Below, piece after piece: positions 1-9,245 of a DNA stretch of 35,838 nt; the stretch's first letter is position 1; each line of letters starts with the position of its first letter. The stretch spans positions 1 to 35,838 of the forward strand of contig JAILLI010000113.1 in NCBI GenBank assembly GCA_024693225.1, written 5' to 3'. This stretch comes from Lachnospiraceae bacterium. Its GTDB lineage: Bacteria > Bacillota > Clostridia > Lachnospirales > Lachnospiraceae. The notes beneath the pieces were generated by a model. It searched no databases. It saw only the letters and a list, made by a program, of their open reading frames with translations, and was not told the DNA's origin. A program made the position numbers and the translations under genes.

Positions 1-3000
1 CTTCCCGACAGCGTTACAACTGTTGATTTCGGGGCCTTTTCAAACTGTGATAATCTGCAGACCGTCAAAATGTCCGAAAGCGTTAGAACACTTGGTTCCA
101 GCGCTTTTTCGGGTTGTACGGATCTGTATTCGGTCAGCATCCCCAGAACAGTCAGGTCCATTGGCTCGGGAACTTTCGCGGGATGTTCTTCGCTTGCGAG
201 TGTTCCGGTATCAGACGCCAATAAGAACTATACCAGTTATGACGGCGTCATATATTCAAAGGATGGCAGGAAGCTTGTACAGTACCTGGCCGGAAGACCT
301 GCGACCACATATGAGATGCCCCTATCGGTCAGGGAGATCGAAGAATACGCTTTCTGGGGGGCCAACAATCTTTCCAAGCTTTCCATAACCGGCGGTGTCA
401 GAAAGATCCCGGAGTATGCTTTCGCTAACTGCAGGGGTCTGCAACACGTGACACTTCCCCGTTCCGTACAGTCCATATTTGCCTATGCTTTTCAGAACTG
501 TGACAGTCTTTCCTACATAAATATACCGGATTCGGTAGGATATATAGATGACAGGGCTTTTTCCAATACGAATGGTGCCAAGCTCCGTTTCATAGACCCG
601 GATGGAAATGTTGTAAAGACCTTTAACTCGGAGGATGTTGACCAGTACGGAAGCGGCACGGGTGGAGTAGATGCTATAGAAAAGCCTGATTATTCTGCGA
701 ACAAGGCCGAAAGTACGGACGGCAGCGAAGATGCGGCCGATTCCGATACAGGGGATGTATCCGGAAGCACCGACAGACCGGCTGATACCGGAAGTACGGA
801 TAAAGCGGAAGAAGGAGGAAGTACGGAGAATACCGGAAGTACAGAAAATACCGGAAGTACGGAGAATACCGGAAGTACAGACAATTCCGGGAGCACGGAA
901 AATACAGGAAGTACGGACAATACCGGAAACTCCGGAGCGGATGCATCAGCCGATACGGCAGACGGGAATGTGATAAATGATAACGGATCGACTGTTTTCA
1001 TAGAAGAGGGTGAGCCCGGGGAGACTTTCGATCCGACAGATGTTACTCCGCTTGAAGGAGAAGACGGCGGAGAGGGCGGTACTTCGCAGGAAGAGGAAAC
1101 ATCGGCTCCCGAGAATATCATTACGGGAAACAATATATATAATGACGGTTATTACAAAGCATCCGACAGCGGCACAAAGCCCTGGGATACAAAGATAGAG
1201 TATCATGATTATGAGGATAACATGACCGGTTACGATCTTGGCGGAGGAAAGGTCCTTGGCGGAGTTGCGGTACTTCGTATGTCAAGCGATATCCCGGTCA
1301 AAGGGTTTGATCTTGGCGGAGCGGAGTATGAGGATGAGTTTATGGGCACTGCCGGAATGAACCCCATCCAAAGGGAAGAGGATATCATAGGAGATACCTA
1401 TGCCTCATATTCCGGGGATGCTTCTTCGGTCTCGGTTCCGGCTGGTGTTTCAAGGATAGGCAACCGGGCATTTTATAACAATGATAACCTCAAGTCGGTC
1501 GACCTTCCTTCGGGGATAACAGACATAGGAGAGTTCGCCTTTGCAAGGAGCGGCCTTACTTCGGTCGCCATTCCTGAAGGGACCAAAAGGATAGACTATG
1601 CGGCCTTTTATATGTGCCCTGACCTTAATGATATCAGTATACCCGGCAGCGTGGAAAAGATAGGGCTCGGTGCTCTGGACGGGACCCCCTATATGGAAAA
1701 CCGCAAAAATTCCTCGCCGGAAGATTTCATAATCGAGGGAGACGGTATCCTCATGGCTTACAAGGGACATGACCGCCAGGTCGTGATCCCCGACAATGTC
1801 AGACATATCGGGCCTGCGGCCTTTGCCAAAAACAGCAATATAACAAGTGTTGTCATCCCTTCAAATGTCAATGATATAGGTGAGGAAGCCTTCTGTGACT
1901 GCGATAACCTAAAAGAACTAGTCATGGATGAAGGGCTTAAGGAGATTGAGGACAGGGCCTTTAAGAACTCTGCCTTAAAGGCTGTGAGTATACCTGATTC
2001 CGTGGAAAAGATCGGCCTGTCCGCCTTTGATAACGGTGGAACCTTAAAGACAGTTATAATCAAGGGTGATGATGTTCCAAATGTTACATACGATAAGAGC
2101 GCGACCAGACTGTCGGCCAAGAAGCTCCGTACCGATGCCTTTGAAGGGGCGGAGAATGCGATCGTGTCCCGGACATGCGATATAGACAGCGGGACCCTCT
2201 TCGATCCCAGATATTACGGCTTCCATGGTGAAGTGTACTCGATAAACCCGGATACGGATAAGACCCTTGTTCTTGAACGGGCCCTTATCAAGCCCGATAT
2301 AGCCGGTAATGTCCTTATCAACCAGGATGTTATGATAGCGGGGGAGAAATATACCCTGGGACAGGTTAAGAGCAATGCTTTTGACAGTTACAAGAACTGG
2401 GCCGAGCTCTATGACAACAAGCCTGTAAATGTAGCTGTAAACGGTGAGAGATCGGATGATCTTAATGCTCTTCTTGCCGGTGTCAACTCGGATGTCATAT
2501 CCGAGGACGAGAGTGATGGGCAGGCTGGGCCCGAGGAGGATCAGATCAGATCGAACATCACAGTCAGCCTTGACGGAAAGCGGTTTCCGACAAGAGGAAC
2601 GGCAAAAGCCACCATACCGGGCGATAATGACAGATACAAGATCAATATATCCGAGGACGAGAGTGCAAGCGACAGGATAGAAGCTGCATTCCTTCATGGT
2701 TACGGGACAAGCCCTTCGGGAGGCTTTGTTCCGCTTTCCGTGGATATGTATGATAAGAGCGGGACTGTTCCGATACATAAGCTCGGATCTTCCAAGATGG
2801 AAATGTCCATACCGGTCCCTTCGGGTATGGAAGATGATGAGGGAGTGACCGTGGCCTGCCTTGATGACAACGGGCTTCTTACCAATCTGTCAAGCGACAT
2901 CAAAGATGAAGACGGAACAAAGACCATAAACTTTGTTACGGGTCACTGCAGTACTTATGTCATATATTCAAGATCATCACGCACCCCTTCGGGAAATGGT

Positions 3001-3183
3001 GAAGAGGTGATGTCCTATGAGGAGGAAAATGCCGCAGGCAATGCTTCCTTAAGCGGCACATGGCAGACCCTTAACAAAAAGGTTTATGGACCCGTAAGCA
3101 CAAAATGGTTTATAATCATAATCCTGGTTGCTATGGCAGGTATACTGGTACTGTACGACCGGGGCAGGAAAAAACATAAATAA
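1..3183 (+). CDS. BspA-like leucine-rich-repeat surface protein (5' truncated)
   Basis: The reading frame is open from the first base, so the gene starts before the window; 1060 residues are visible. Two blocks of LRR_5 (BspA/TpLRR-type) repeats occur, at about residues 1-190 and 475-690, with the recurrent pattern of a short beta strand, 'IP(x)SV..I', then 'AF..C..L'. Between them lies a Ser/Thr/Glu-rich linker containing six near-perfect GST(E/D)N(T/S) hexapeptides (residues 273-308). A beta-rich C-terminal region (about 840-990) is followed by one hydrophobic segment (about 1036-1052) and a basic tail, a membrane anchor without an LPxTG motif. The family sits on the cell surface and often mediates adhesion or protein binding; the ligand here is unknown. 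It ends 20 bases before icd, with no clear terminator between. The family call is firm, the role inferred. Confidence 0.9.
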   Translation, partial: LPDSVTTVDFGAFSNCDNLQTVKMSESVRTLGSSAFSGCTDLYSVSIPRTVRSIGSGTFAGCSSLASVPVSDANKNYTSYDGVIYSKDGRKLVQYLAGRPATTYEMPLSVREIEEYAFWGANNLSKLSITGGVRKIPEYAFANCRGLQHVTLPRSVQSIFAYAFQNCDSLSYINIPDSVGYIDDRAFSNTNGAKLRFIDPDGNVVKTFNSEDVDQYGSGTGGVDAIEKPDYSANKAESTDGSEDAADSDTGDVSGSTDRPADTGSTDKAEEGGSTENTGSTENTGSTENTGSTDNSGSTENTGSTDNTGNSGADASADTADGNVINDNGSTVFIEEGEPGETFDPTDVTPLEGEDGGEGGTSQEEETSAPENIITGNNIYNDGYYKASDSGTKPWDTKIEYHDYEDNMTGYDLGGGKVLGGVAVLRMSSDIPVKGFDLGGAEYEDEFMGTAGMNPIQREEDIIGDTYASYSGDASSVSVPAGVSRIGNRAFYNNDNLKSVDLPSGITDIGEFAFARSGLTSVAIPEGTKRIDYAAFYMCPDLNDISIPGSVEKIGLGALDGTPYMENRKNSSPEDFIIEGDGILMAYKGHDRQVVIPDNVRHIGPAAFAKNSNITSVVIPSNVNDIGEEAFCDCDNLKELVMDEGLKEIEDRAFKNSALKAVSIPDSVEKIGLSAFDNGGTLKTVIIKGDDVPNVTYDKSATRLSAKKLRTDAFEGAENAIVSRTCDIDSGTLFDPRYYGFHGEVYSINPDTDKTLVLERALIKPDIAGNVLINQDVMIAGEKYTLGQVKSNAFDSYKNWAELYDNKPVNVAVNGERSDDLNALLAGVNSDVISEDESDGQAGPEEDQIRSNITVSLDGKRFPTRGTAKATIPGDNDRYKINISEDESASDRIEAAFLHGYGTSPSGGFVPLSVDMYDKSGTVPIHKLGSSKMEMSIPVPSGMEDDEGVTVACLDDNGLLTNLSSDIKDEDGTKTINFVTGHCSTYVIYSRSSRTPSGNGEEVMSYEEENAAGNASLSGTWQTLNKKVYGPVSTKWFIIIILVAMAGILVLYDRGRKKHK
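817..924 (+). repeat. Six tandem 18-bp repeats encoding GST(E/D)N(T/S) stalk
   Basis: Six in-frame 18-base units begin at 817, 835, 853, 871, 889 and 907, each a variant of GGAAGTACGGAGAATACC. They encode a hydrophilic linker in the surface protein. A partial seventh unit follows. Units 1 and 3 are identical, which suggests slippage or recombination could change copy number. Confidence 0.95.
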
Positions 3184-3203
3184 GATACAGGAAGGTTGAT
3201 ATC

Positions 3204-4415
3204 ATGGAAAAGATCAGTATGATCACACCCCTAGTCGAGATGGACGGGGACGAGATGACAAGAGTCTTATGGCAGCTTATAAAGGACGAACTTCTGATGC
3301 CCTTTATAGATCTTAAGACGGAGTATTACGATCTGGGGCTGAAGAAGCGTAACGAGACCGATGACCAGATCACTGTGGACAGTGCCTATGCAACGCTCAA
3401 ATACGGGGTTGCCGTAAAGTGCGCCACCATAACTCCCAATGCGGCCAGGGTTGAGGAATACGGCCTGAAGAAGATGTACAAGAGCCCGAACGGGACCATC
3501 AGGGCCATATTGAACGGGACGGTATTCCGCACCCCTATCATAGTAAAAGGCATCACTCCCTGTGTTTCAAACTGGAAGGAGCCTATAACGATAGCAAGAC
3601 ATGCGTACGGAGATGTCTATCAGAATGTTGAGGATAAGCTAAATAAGGGAGATAAGGCCGAGCTTGTCATAACAAAGGCGGACGGGAGCGAGGAGAGAAG
3701 ACTTATCCATGATTTTGCCCAGGGTGACGGTATAGTCCAGACCATGCACAACATGAACGGGTCGATAGAAAGCTTTGCAAGAAGCTGCTTCAATTATGCT
3801 CTTGATCAGAAAAAGGATCTGTGGTTCGGTGCCAAGGATACCATTTCCAAGCAGTATGATCATACCTTTAAGGATGTCTTCAATGATGTCTTTGAGAAGG
3901 ATTACAAAAAGAAGTTTGAAGAAGCGGGCATCGTATATTTCTACTCACTCATAGATGATATAGTTGCCAGGATCATGAAGTCCCGGGGCGGGATGATATG
4001 GGCCTGCAAGAACTATGACGGTGATGTGATGTCTGATATGATCAGTTCCGCCTTCGGTTCGCTGGCCATGATGACAAGCGTTCTGGTCTCGCCCTCAGGT
4101 GTATATGAATATGAGGCGGCACATGGTACGGTACAGAGGCATTATTACAAGCATCTTAAGGGTGAGGAGACCAGCACGAATTCGGTGGCCACCATATTTG
4201 CATGGACCGGGGCTTTAAGAAAGAGGGGAGAACTCGATGATATCCCCGGGCTTGTCAAGTTTGCCAACAAGCTGGAACTGGCAACGACACTTACCATAGA
4301 AGAAGGAAAGATGACCAAGGACCTGGCTCTTATCACATCGATGACGGAGACGGTCTCACTATCTTCACACGATTTTATCCTTGCAGTCAGAAAAAACCTG
4401 GAAAATCTAATATAA
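3204..4415 (+). CDS. icd: NADP-dependent isocitrate dehydrogenase, eukaryotic-type
   Basis: The 403-residue protein has full family length. It converts isocitrate to 2-oxoglutarate with NADP, supplying carbon for glutamate. The start of the protein (VEMDGDEMTRVLW), the substrate-binding segment SPNGTIRAILNGTVFR (about residue 95) and the C-terminal HGTVQRHY motif match the homodimeric, eukaryotic-like IDH subfamily rather than the E. coli Icd type. The Arg-His pair in HGTVQRHY corresponds to the NADP 2'-phosphate contacts of that subfamily, so NADP use is likely. The ATG has GGAAGG about 8 bases upstream. The stop codon TAA overlaps the ATG of rex by one base, so the two are translationally coupled and probably co-transcribed. 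Confidence 0.95.
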   Translation: MEKISMITPLVEMDGDEMTRVLWQLIKDELLMPFIDLKTEYYDLGLKKRNETDDQITVDSAYATLKYGVAVKCATITPNAARVEEYGLKKMYKSPNGTIRAILNGTVFRTPIIVKGITPCVSNWKEPITIARHAYGDVYQNVEDKLNKGDKAELVITKADGSEERRLIHDFAQGDGIVQTMHNMNGSIESFARSCFNYALDQKKDLWFGAKDTISKQYDHTFKDVFNDVFEKDYKKKFEEAGIVYFYSLIDDIVARIMKSRGGMIWACKNYDGDVMSDMISSAFGSLAMMTSVLVSPSGVYEYEAAHGTVQRHYYKHLKGEETSTNSVATIFAWTGALRKRGELDDIPGLVKFANKLELATTLTIEEGKMTKDLALITSMTETVSLSSHDFILAVRKNLENLI

Positions 4416-5062
4416 TGGATAACATAAACATATCACAGGCAGTCATAAAGAGGCTCCCGAGATACTACAGATATCTAGGAGAGTTGAAGGATGAGGGAGT
4501 AATGCGCATAAGCTCGAGGGAGCTTTCTATCCTCATGCATGTAACGGCATCCCAGATCAGACAGGATCTTAATCATTTTGGAGGCTTCGGTCAGCAGGGC
4601 TACGGCTATAATGTCCGCAATCTCTATGATGAGATCGGAAAGATCCTCGGCCTTGACAAGAACCATAAGCTCGTTGTCATAGGTGCAGGGCATCTGGGAC
4701 AGGCTCTTTCAAACTATGAGAATTTCAAAAGGCGTGGTTTTCATATACTTGGAATATTTGACAGGGATCCTGCTCTTGTGGGTACCAGAATCGGTGACGT
4801 ATGTGTCAGTCCCATGGAGGAGCTTGAGGACTTTATAAGGAACAATGATATAGATATAGCCGTGCTCACCATACCCAAGTCAAGTGCCGTCGCTGTTGCC
4901 AAGACACTTGTCCGGTGCAATATCAAGGCCATATGGAATTTCGCCCATGTGGATCTGGCCGTTCCCGATGATGTTGTGGTTGAAAACGTCCATCTGTCAG
5001 AAAGCCTGATGAGACTGTCTTATAACCTGAAGGATGATAATGTCGAAACACGAAGAGTTTAA
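4415..5062 (+). CDS. rex: Redox-sensing transcriptional repressor Rex
   Basis: Rex binds DNA as a dimer when NADH/NAD+ is low and leaves it when NADH rises, controlling fermentation and reoxidation genes. The 215-residue protein has the expected winged-helix N-terminus (about residues 1-80, with RISSRELS and TASQIRQDLNHFGGFG) and a Rossmann domain with the NAD(H)-binding GAGHLGQAL at about residue 90. Its start overlaps the icd stop by one base, which ties a redox sensor directly to an NADP dehydrogenase gene. Its 3' end overlaps the next gene. I did not find a convincing Rex operator (TTGTTAA-N4-TTAACAA type) within the window, so its targets are not visible here. Confidence 0.95.
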   Translation: MDNINISQAVIKRLPRYYRYLGELKDEGVMRISSRELSILMHVTASQIRQDLNHFGGFGQQGYGYNVRNLYDEIGKILGLDKNHKLVVIGAGHLGQALSNYENFKRRGFHILGIFDRDPALVGTRIGDVCVSPMEELEDFIRNNDIDIAVLTIPKSSAVAVAKTLVRCNIKAIWNFAHVDLAVPDDVVVENVHLSESLMRLSYNLKDDNVETRRV

Positions 5063-5717
5063 CAATGCCATAGTTTCTGCCAAGATACCGATCCTGATAC
5101 TGGATAACAAGTGGCACAGGATCTTCGGCAGGATGAATCCGACCGATGAGATCAAAAAGCTCGAAGCCGAACTGTCCGAGCTTCTGAAGCGTCAGGGGAA
5201 GCTTGTCAACGAGAACAAGGAGCTCAAGAAGATAAAGTCAAATCTCATGTCGGAGATCGTTCTGAATATTGACGGCGTTGACAACAGGGACAATGATGAG
5301 AACGTTGATAAAAAGCTGAATGACAACAAGCGCCTCATCAATGATGTCAACGAAAAGCTTGACAACAATGAGGAAGAGCTCAAGGACCTGCCGCGCGAGA
5401 TAGACGGTATCAACAAAAAGCTGATGATAGCGACCATGGACCTGTGCTACGAAAGGCTGCAGTCCAATACCACCCAGATCGAGGAGATCGCCGAATGGGT
5501 AAAGGGGATCAGGGTGGAGCTTAAAAAGAACCTTGTCAGGAAACAGGACATGGAGCTTTACAATGCCGAACTTTACTCATACATGCATGATATATTCGGA
5601 CCGGTAGTCATGGAGCTCTTTGACATGAAATACGTTCCGACCATCCACAAAGCCCCGGAACTGAAGACTCCGGAAAAGAAAGATGAAAGTGCCCGTGAAG
5701 GGAAAAAAGAAGAATAG
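5040..5717 (+). CDS. Conserved hypothetical coiled-coil protein
   Basis: I do not recognise a named family. The 225-residue protein is strongly charged with long heptad-like stretches (about residues 38-75 and 90-150) rich in Lys, Glu, Asn and Leu, so an extended coiled coil is expected. There is no signal peptide or membrane segment. The C-terminal part (about 165-205, around YSYMHDIFGPVVMELFDM) looks more globular; the tail is a charged Lys/Glu run. The ATG at 5040 is preferred over the one at 5034 because AAGG at 5030-5033 leaves a workable spacing only for the later codon. The gene begins inside rex (23-base overlap), so it is likely translated from the icd-rex message. Function unknown. 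Confidence 0.75.
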   Translation: MSKHEEFNNAIVSAKIPILILDNKWHRIFGRMNPTDEIKKLEAELSELLKRQGKLVNENKELKKIKSNLMSEIVLNIDGVDNRDNDENVDKKLNDNKRLINDVNEKLDNNEEELKDLPREIDGINKKLMIATMDLCYERLQSNTTQIEEIAEWVKGIRVELKKNLVRKQDMELYNAELYSYMHDIFGPVVMELFDMKYVPTIHKAPELKTPEKKDESAREGKKEE

Positions 5718-5719
5718 TT

Positions 5720-5748
5720 TTGACCTGTGGCGTTATAAATGGTAAAAT
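5720..5748 (+). promoter_or_regulatory. Sigma-A-type promoter for yebC
   Basis: TTGACC (5720-5725) and TAAAAT (5743-5748) are separated by 17 bases, right after the stop of the coiled-coil gene and about 45 bases before the yebC start. Confidence 0.75.
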
Positions 5749-5792
5749 TAAGCGATTATGCCGGAATATGATCAGATGAAAAGGAGTTAAAT

Positions 5793-6530
5793 ATGTCAGG
5801 ACATTCGAAATTTGCCAATATAAAGCACAAAAAGGAAAAGAATGATGCCGCAAAGGGCAAGATTTTCACGATCATTGGACGTGAGATAGCGGTAGCCGTC
5901 AAGGAGGGAGGGCCTGACCCTGCCAACAATTACAAGCTGGCCGCTGTTATAGCAAAGGCCAAGGCCAATAACATGCCCAATGACACCATAAATAACGGCA
6001 TCAAGAAGGCTGCCGGAGATGCGGGCAGTGTCAATTACAAGAATTATACATATGAAGGGTACGGTCCCAACGGTATAGCCATCATCGTTGAGACGCTTAC
6101 GGATAATGCAAACCGCACAGCGGCAAATGTCAGGAGCGCCTTTACAAAAGGAAACGGGAGCATAGGTGCCCAGGGCTGCGTATCTTTCATGTTTGACAGG
6201 AAGGGGCAGATCATCATCGATAAGGAAGAATGTGATATGGATCCGGATGAGCTCATGATGCTGGCCCTTGACGCCGGAGCGGATGATTTTAACGAAGAGG
6301 ATGACAGCTTCGAGATACTTACCGATCCGGATTCGTGCGAGAGTGTCCGTAAGGCACTTGAGGATGCGGGGGTCGCCATGGTATCTGCCGAAGTGACCAT
6401 GATCCCGCAGAACTATGTAAAGGTGACCGACGAGGAAGCCCTTAAGATGCTTAACCGTACACTTGATCTTCTGGATGAGGATGATGATGTACAGGCTGTA
6501 TATACCAACTTAGAGGAAGATGGAGAATAA
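5793..6530 (+). CDS. yebC: YebC/PmpR-family protein (TACO1-type)
   Basis: The N-terminus MSGHSKFANIKHKKEKND is the family hallmark, and length (245 residues) is normal. The three-domain family includes DNA-binding regulators and proteins that relieve ribosome stalling at proline-rich stretches; which role applies here cannot be read from the sequence. The ATG follows AAAAGGAGT at good spacing, and the gene has its own promoter at 5720-5748. Its last 11 bases overlap the start of the downstream membrane protein, so the two are probably co-translated. Confidence 0.95.
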   Translation: MSGHSKFANIKHKKEKNDAAKGKIFTIIGREIAVAVKEGGPDPANNYKLAAVIAKAKANNMPNDTINNGIKKAAGDAGSVNYKNYTYEGYGPNGIAIIVETLTDNANRTAANVRSAFTKGNGSIGAQGCVSFMFDRKGQIIIDKEECDMDPDELMMLALDAGADDFNEEDDSFEILTDPDSCESVRKALEDAGVAMVSAEVTMIPQNYVKVTDEEALKMLNRTLDLLDEDDDVQAVYTNLEEDGE

Positions 6531-9039
6531 GAAGACAGATCCCATTTTAATGACATCTGCCGTTATCGCGCTCATATGTACGGTCTATGTACTGTACATC
6601 ACGGTTTTCGAGCAGATAATCAGTCAGAATCAGGGCTTCTTTTATGCAGTGATATTCGGATTTATACTGCTGGTCCTGTTCCTTCTGTGCAATCTGTTCA
6701 CCAAGCTCATAGCGATATCGGGGACTGAGCAGCAAAGCTCTTACCACAGGCTGGTGGTTGCGATCGGACTGGTCGTAGCTGCGGGTCTCTTTCTTGTTAC
6801 AAGGATGCGCTATTACACATCTCTTTCTCCTGATGACAGTCCGATCTACAGAGGTGCCGTTGCCATGGTTGATGGCACCTATTCGCAGAGCCACGATCTT
6901 ATCAATCTGGCAAATGCCAATCCGGGACAATATCTGTATTCCCTGATACTGTCAGTAGTATTCCGCATAGTCACACCTGATGCCAGGGCTTTCATGTGGG
7001 TCAATGCTTTCTTTATCATACTGTGCGGTTATCTGACCTTCAGGATAGTCAGGAAGTTCACAAATTCCATGTGCGGGCTTTTTGCAGTTGCGCTTTGTGC
7101 CCTGATCCCGTCCCAGACATTTGCGGTATATTCATTTTCTTCAGAGCCCATGGTCGCCGCCTTTTTCCTCGGAGCAGCCCTGTCGCTCATATCCCTTGTT
7201 TCCTATGACAAACATGTCAAGGAACAGAAGGAGGGCTGGAAGGACCGCGGCGGTATAGCCTATACGATCATAGGGAGCCTGCTGATAGGTATCATCATCT
7301 TCGTGGAACCTTTTATGATAATACCTGTAGCCCTTGTCGTACTTTTCTCGGCCATATCACACAATCCCAAGACCTTCAACATGCTCATAGCTTTTGCGGC
7401 AGGTCTTGTCATCCTGATCCTCATGTGCTTTGTCAAATCAACCCATATGGGAGTGGATCTGGGAACGGTCTTTGCATCGGAGCTGTCGGCTTTTGACCCT
7501 TCTACCAATGCCAATACGGGCCAGGTTTCCGAATTTTCCGATGTCTATCATTCCTTTAACGCGGAACTTTCCACAACTGACAGGAATGTAACGGATAACT
7601 ATATGTTCATATCCGAATCCGAAGGCACAGTCGGCATGGGAGTTTATTCGGATCTGTCCATATCATGGGTGATCGTGCTCAACCAGATACTCTATATGTT
7701 CATACTGATGATGACCATCAGCTGCATAATACTTGCTGTCAAGGAGCAGAAGGATTATGTCATAACCATAAGTATGCTCATTGTCGGAGCCGTGGTCATG
7801 CTCATGTTCCAGCAGAACAGGGAGAGCCAGAAGTTCCTCTTCATCACGGTCTTTATAATAGCGTCGTCAACAGGTATCCATTATCTGTACCTTGATCATC
7901 ATCCCGAACTCAAGGTTGGCGTAAATGCACTCGATGCTCTTGAAAAGACCGGCCGCAAGGAGATGGCCGCGGCAACCAGGTCAAACCTCAAGAATGCCGC
8001 ACAGATGAGTGAAGGCGATTTCGTCAAGAGAGCAAAAGCCCTTATATTCATTGGAAGTGATGAGGATCTGTATAGAAAGATCAAGGATGAGGAGCATAAA
8101 CTTTCTCTTAAATACGGACGCCGTCAGGATGAAGAGACGGGAGCCCTTGATGATTATGATGAGGATTTCTTCCTTGACAGCGAAGATAATTCCGATCTTG
8201 ATGTAAAAGTAACCACAGTGACACCCACAGGCATCAGCCAGACCGTCGGCAGACAGAAGAATGTTTACGAGCCCAATGCCGAGATGCATGCGAGTGCAAA
8301 CAGTGCATACAACAACAGTCCTCTTCCTGCCTGGAAGAGGCCCGAGCGATTTGGAGATGATGAACTGTTTGATGAGGATGAGGTTGGAGTTGGCCAGGAT
8401 CATTCCGAGTTTGACGGAAGAGATAAACTTGTCACGGGAGGCGGACTTACAACTGATGAACCTGAACCCGTGGTTGAAAAGATCAAGAGAAACGTCACAA
8501 AGATAGATCTCGAACCGGATCATCCGGGCAGAAGAGTTGAAGCGGAACCTGATATTCCTAAGGTTGCATCGGCCAGGGCCAAGAAGGTCAATATGCCTGT
8601 CTTGGAAAAGCCTCTGATGCCCGAGCCGCAGGTCGAGGAGCCTGTGACCGGGGAAGCTTTGGATAGTGAACCGGTAACTGAAAAAGCCGTAAAGAAAAAA
8701 GGTATAAAGGAAAAGCCGGCCAAGGAGAAGACAGTCAAAGAAAAGCCTGTCAAGGAGAAAGCCGAAAGCAGGAAACACAAGGGCTTCGGACAGAAGGAGG
8801 CAGCTCTGCCACCCGGTAAGAGCGTAAGAAGGATCAAGACCGTGGGTTCAGGCCCTGCAAAGACGGTGAGCATCGCAACGGATGTCGCACCTTCAAAGCC
8901 CCTGCCCAATCCTTTGCCCACACCCAAGAAGAAGCCTCATAAGGATCTGGATTATGATAAGAAGTTAAATAAATCTTCATCAAATGATGATTGGGATTTC
9001 GATTATGATGTGAGCTCAGACGACGACTGGGATGTATAA
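6520..9039 (+). CDS. Multi-spanning membrane protein, possibly GT-C glycosyltransferase, with long charged cytoplasmic tail
   Basis: The 839-residue protein has about ten or more hydrophobic segments over residues 10-465, then a hydrophilic tail of roughly 370 residues. An acidic loop (SPDDSPIYRGA, about residue 104) after the early membrane segments resembles the catalytic acidic loop of GT-C enzymes of the PMT/ArnT type, which move sugars from lipid carriers; this is an inference from topology. The tail contains Asp-rich patches, KEKP(V/A)KEK-type repeats (about residues 728-750) and ends in an acidic Asp/Trp motif (DDDWDV), features suited to protein-protein contacts. The ATG overlaps yebC by 11 bases with GAGG just upstream. 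The membrane part and the tail could be separate functional modules. Substrate unknown. Confidence 0.7.
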   Translation: MENKKTDPILMTSAVIALICTVYVLYITVFEQIISQNQGFFYAVIFGFILLVLFLLCNLFTKLIAISGTEQQSSYHRLVVAIGLVVAAGLFLVTRMRYYTSLSPDDSPIYRGAVAMVDGTYSQSHDLINLANANPGQYLYSLILSVVFRIVTPDARAFMWVNAFFIILCGYLTFRIVRKFTNSMCGLFAVALCALIPSQTFAVYSFSSEPMVAAFFLGAALSLISLVSYDKHVKEQKEGWKDRGGIAYTIIGSLLIGIIIFVEPFMIIPVALVVLFSAISHNPKTFNMLIAFAAGLVILILMCFVKSTHMGVDLGTVFASELSAFDPSTNANTGQVSEFSDVYHSFNAELSTTDRNVTDNYMFISESEGTVGMGVYSDLSISWVIVLNQILYMFILMMTISCIILAVKEQKDYVITISMLIVGAVVMLMFQQNRESQKFLFITVFIIASSTGIHYLYLDHHPELKVGVNALDALEKTGRKEMAAATRSNLKNAAQMSEGDFVKRAKALIFIGSDEDLYRKIKDEEHKLSLKYGRRQDEETGALDDYDEDFFLDSEDNSDLDVKVTTVTPTGISQTVGRQKNVYEPNAEMHASANSAYNNSPLPAWKRPERFGDDELFDEDEVGVGQDHSEFDGRDKLVTGGGLTTDEPEPVVEKIKRNVTKIDLEPDHPGRRVEAEPDIPKVASARAKKVNMPVLEKPLMPEPQVEEPVTGEALDSEPVTEKAVKKKGIKEKPAKEKTVKEKPVKEKAESRKHKGFGQKEAALPPGKSVRRIKTVGSGPAKTVSIATDVAPSKPLPNPLPTPKKKPHKDLDYDKKLNKSSSNDDWDFDYDVSSDDDWDV

Positions 9040-9044
9040 AGGGC

Positions 9045-9073
9045 TTGCAATAAGTTTCTTAATAATATATAAT
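9045..9073 (+). promoter_or_regulatory. Promoter for tRNA-Thr
   Basis: TTGCAA (9045-9050) and a perfect TATAAT (9068-9073) lie 17 bases apart, about 45 bases before the tRNA. The placement is typical of a strong stable-RNA promoter. Confidence 0.85.
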
Positions 9074-9118
9074 CGTGCGAGATGACGCTCACGGTGTCGT
9101 AAGGGGTCTTCCCGGTTT

Positions 9119-9191
<73 letters not shown>

Positions 9192-9196
9192 TTATG

Positions 9197-9227
9197 GGAA
9201 CAGGGCATGTCCCTGTTCCGATTTTTT
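9197..9227 (+). terminator. Rho-independent terminator after tRNA-Thr
   Basis: A perfect 9-bp stem GGAACAGGG (9197-9205) / CCCTGTTCC (9211-9219) with loop CATGT is followed by GA and six T residues (9222-9227). It lies only 18 bases before the argH start codon. Confidence 0.93.
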
Positions 9228-9245
9228 ATAGTATGAGGTATGTAT

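Noticed and set aside
2044-2778. Long antisense open frame within the surface protein gene
   Set aside because: It mirrors the codon pattern of the real gene, has no ribosome binding site or recognisable domain.
7981-8778. 265-codon minus-strand open frame under the membrane protein tail
   Set aside because: Low-complexity mirror of the repetitive tail; no start signals.
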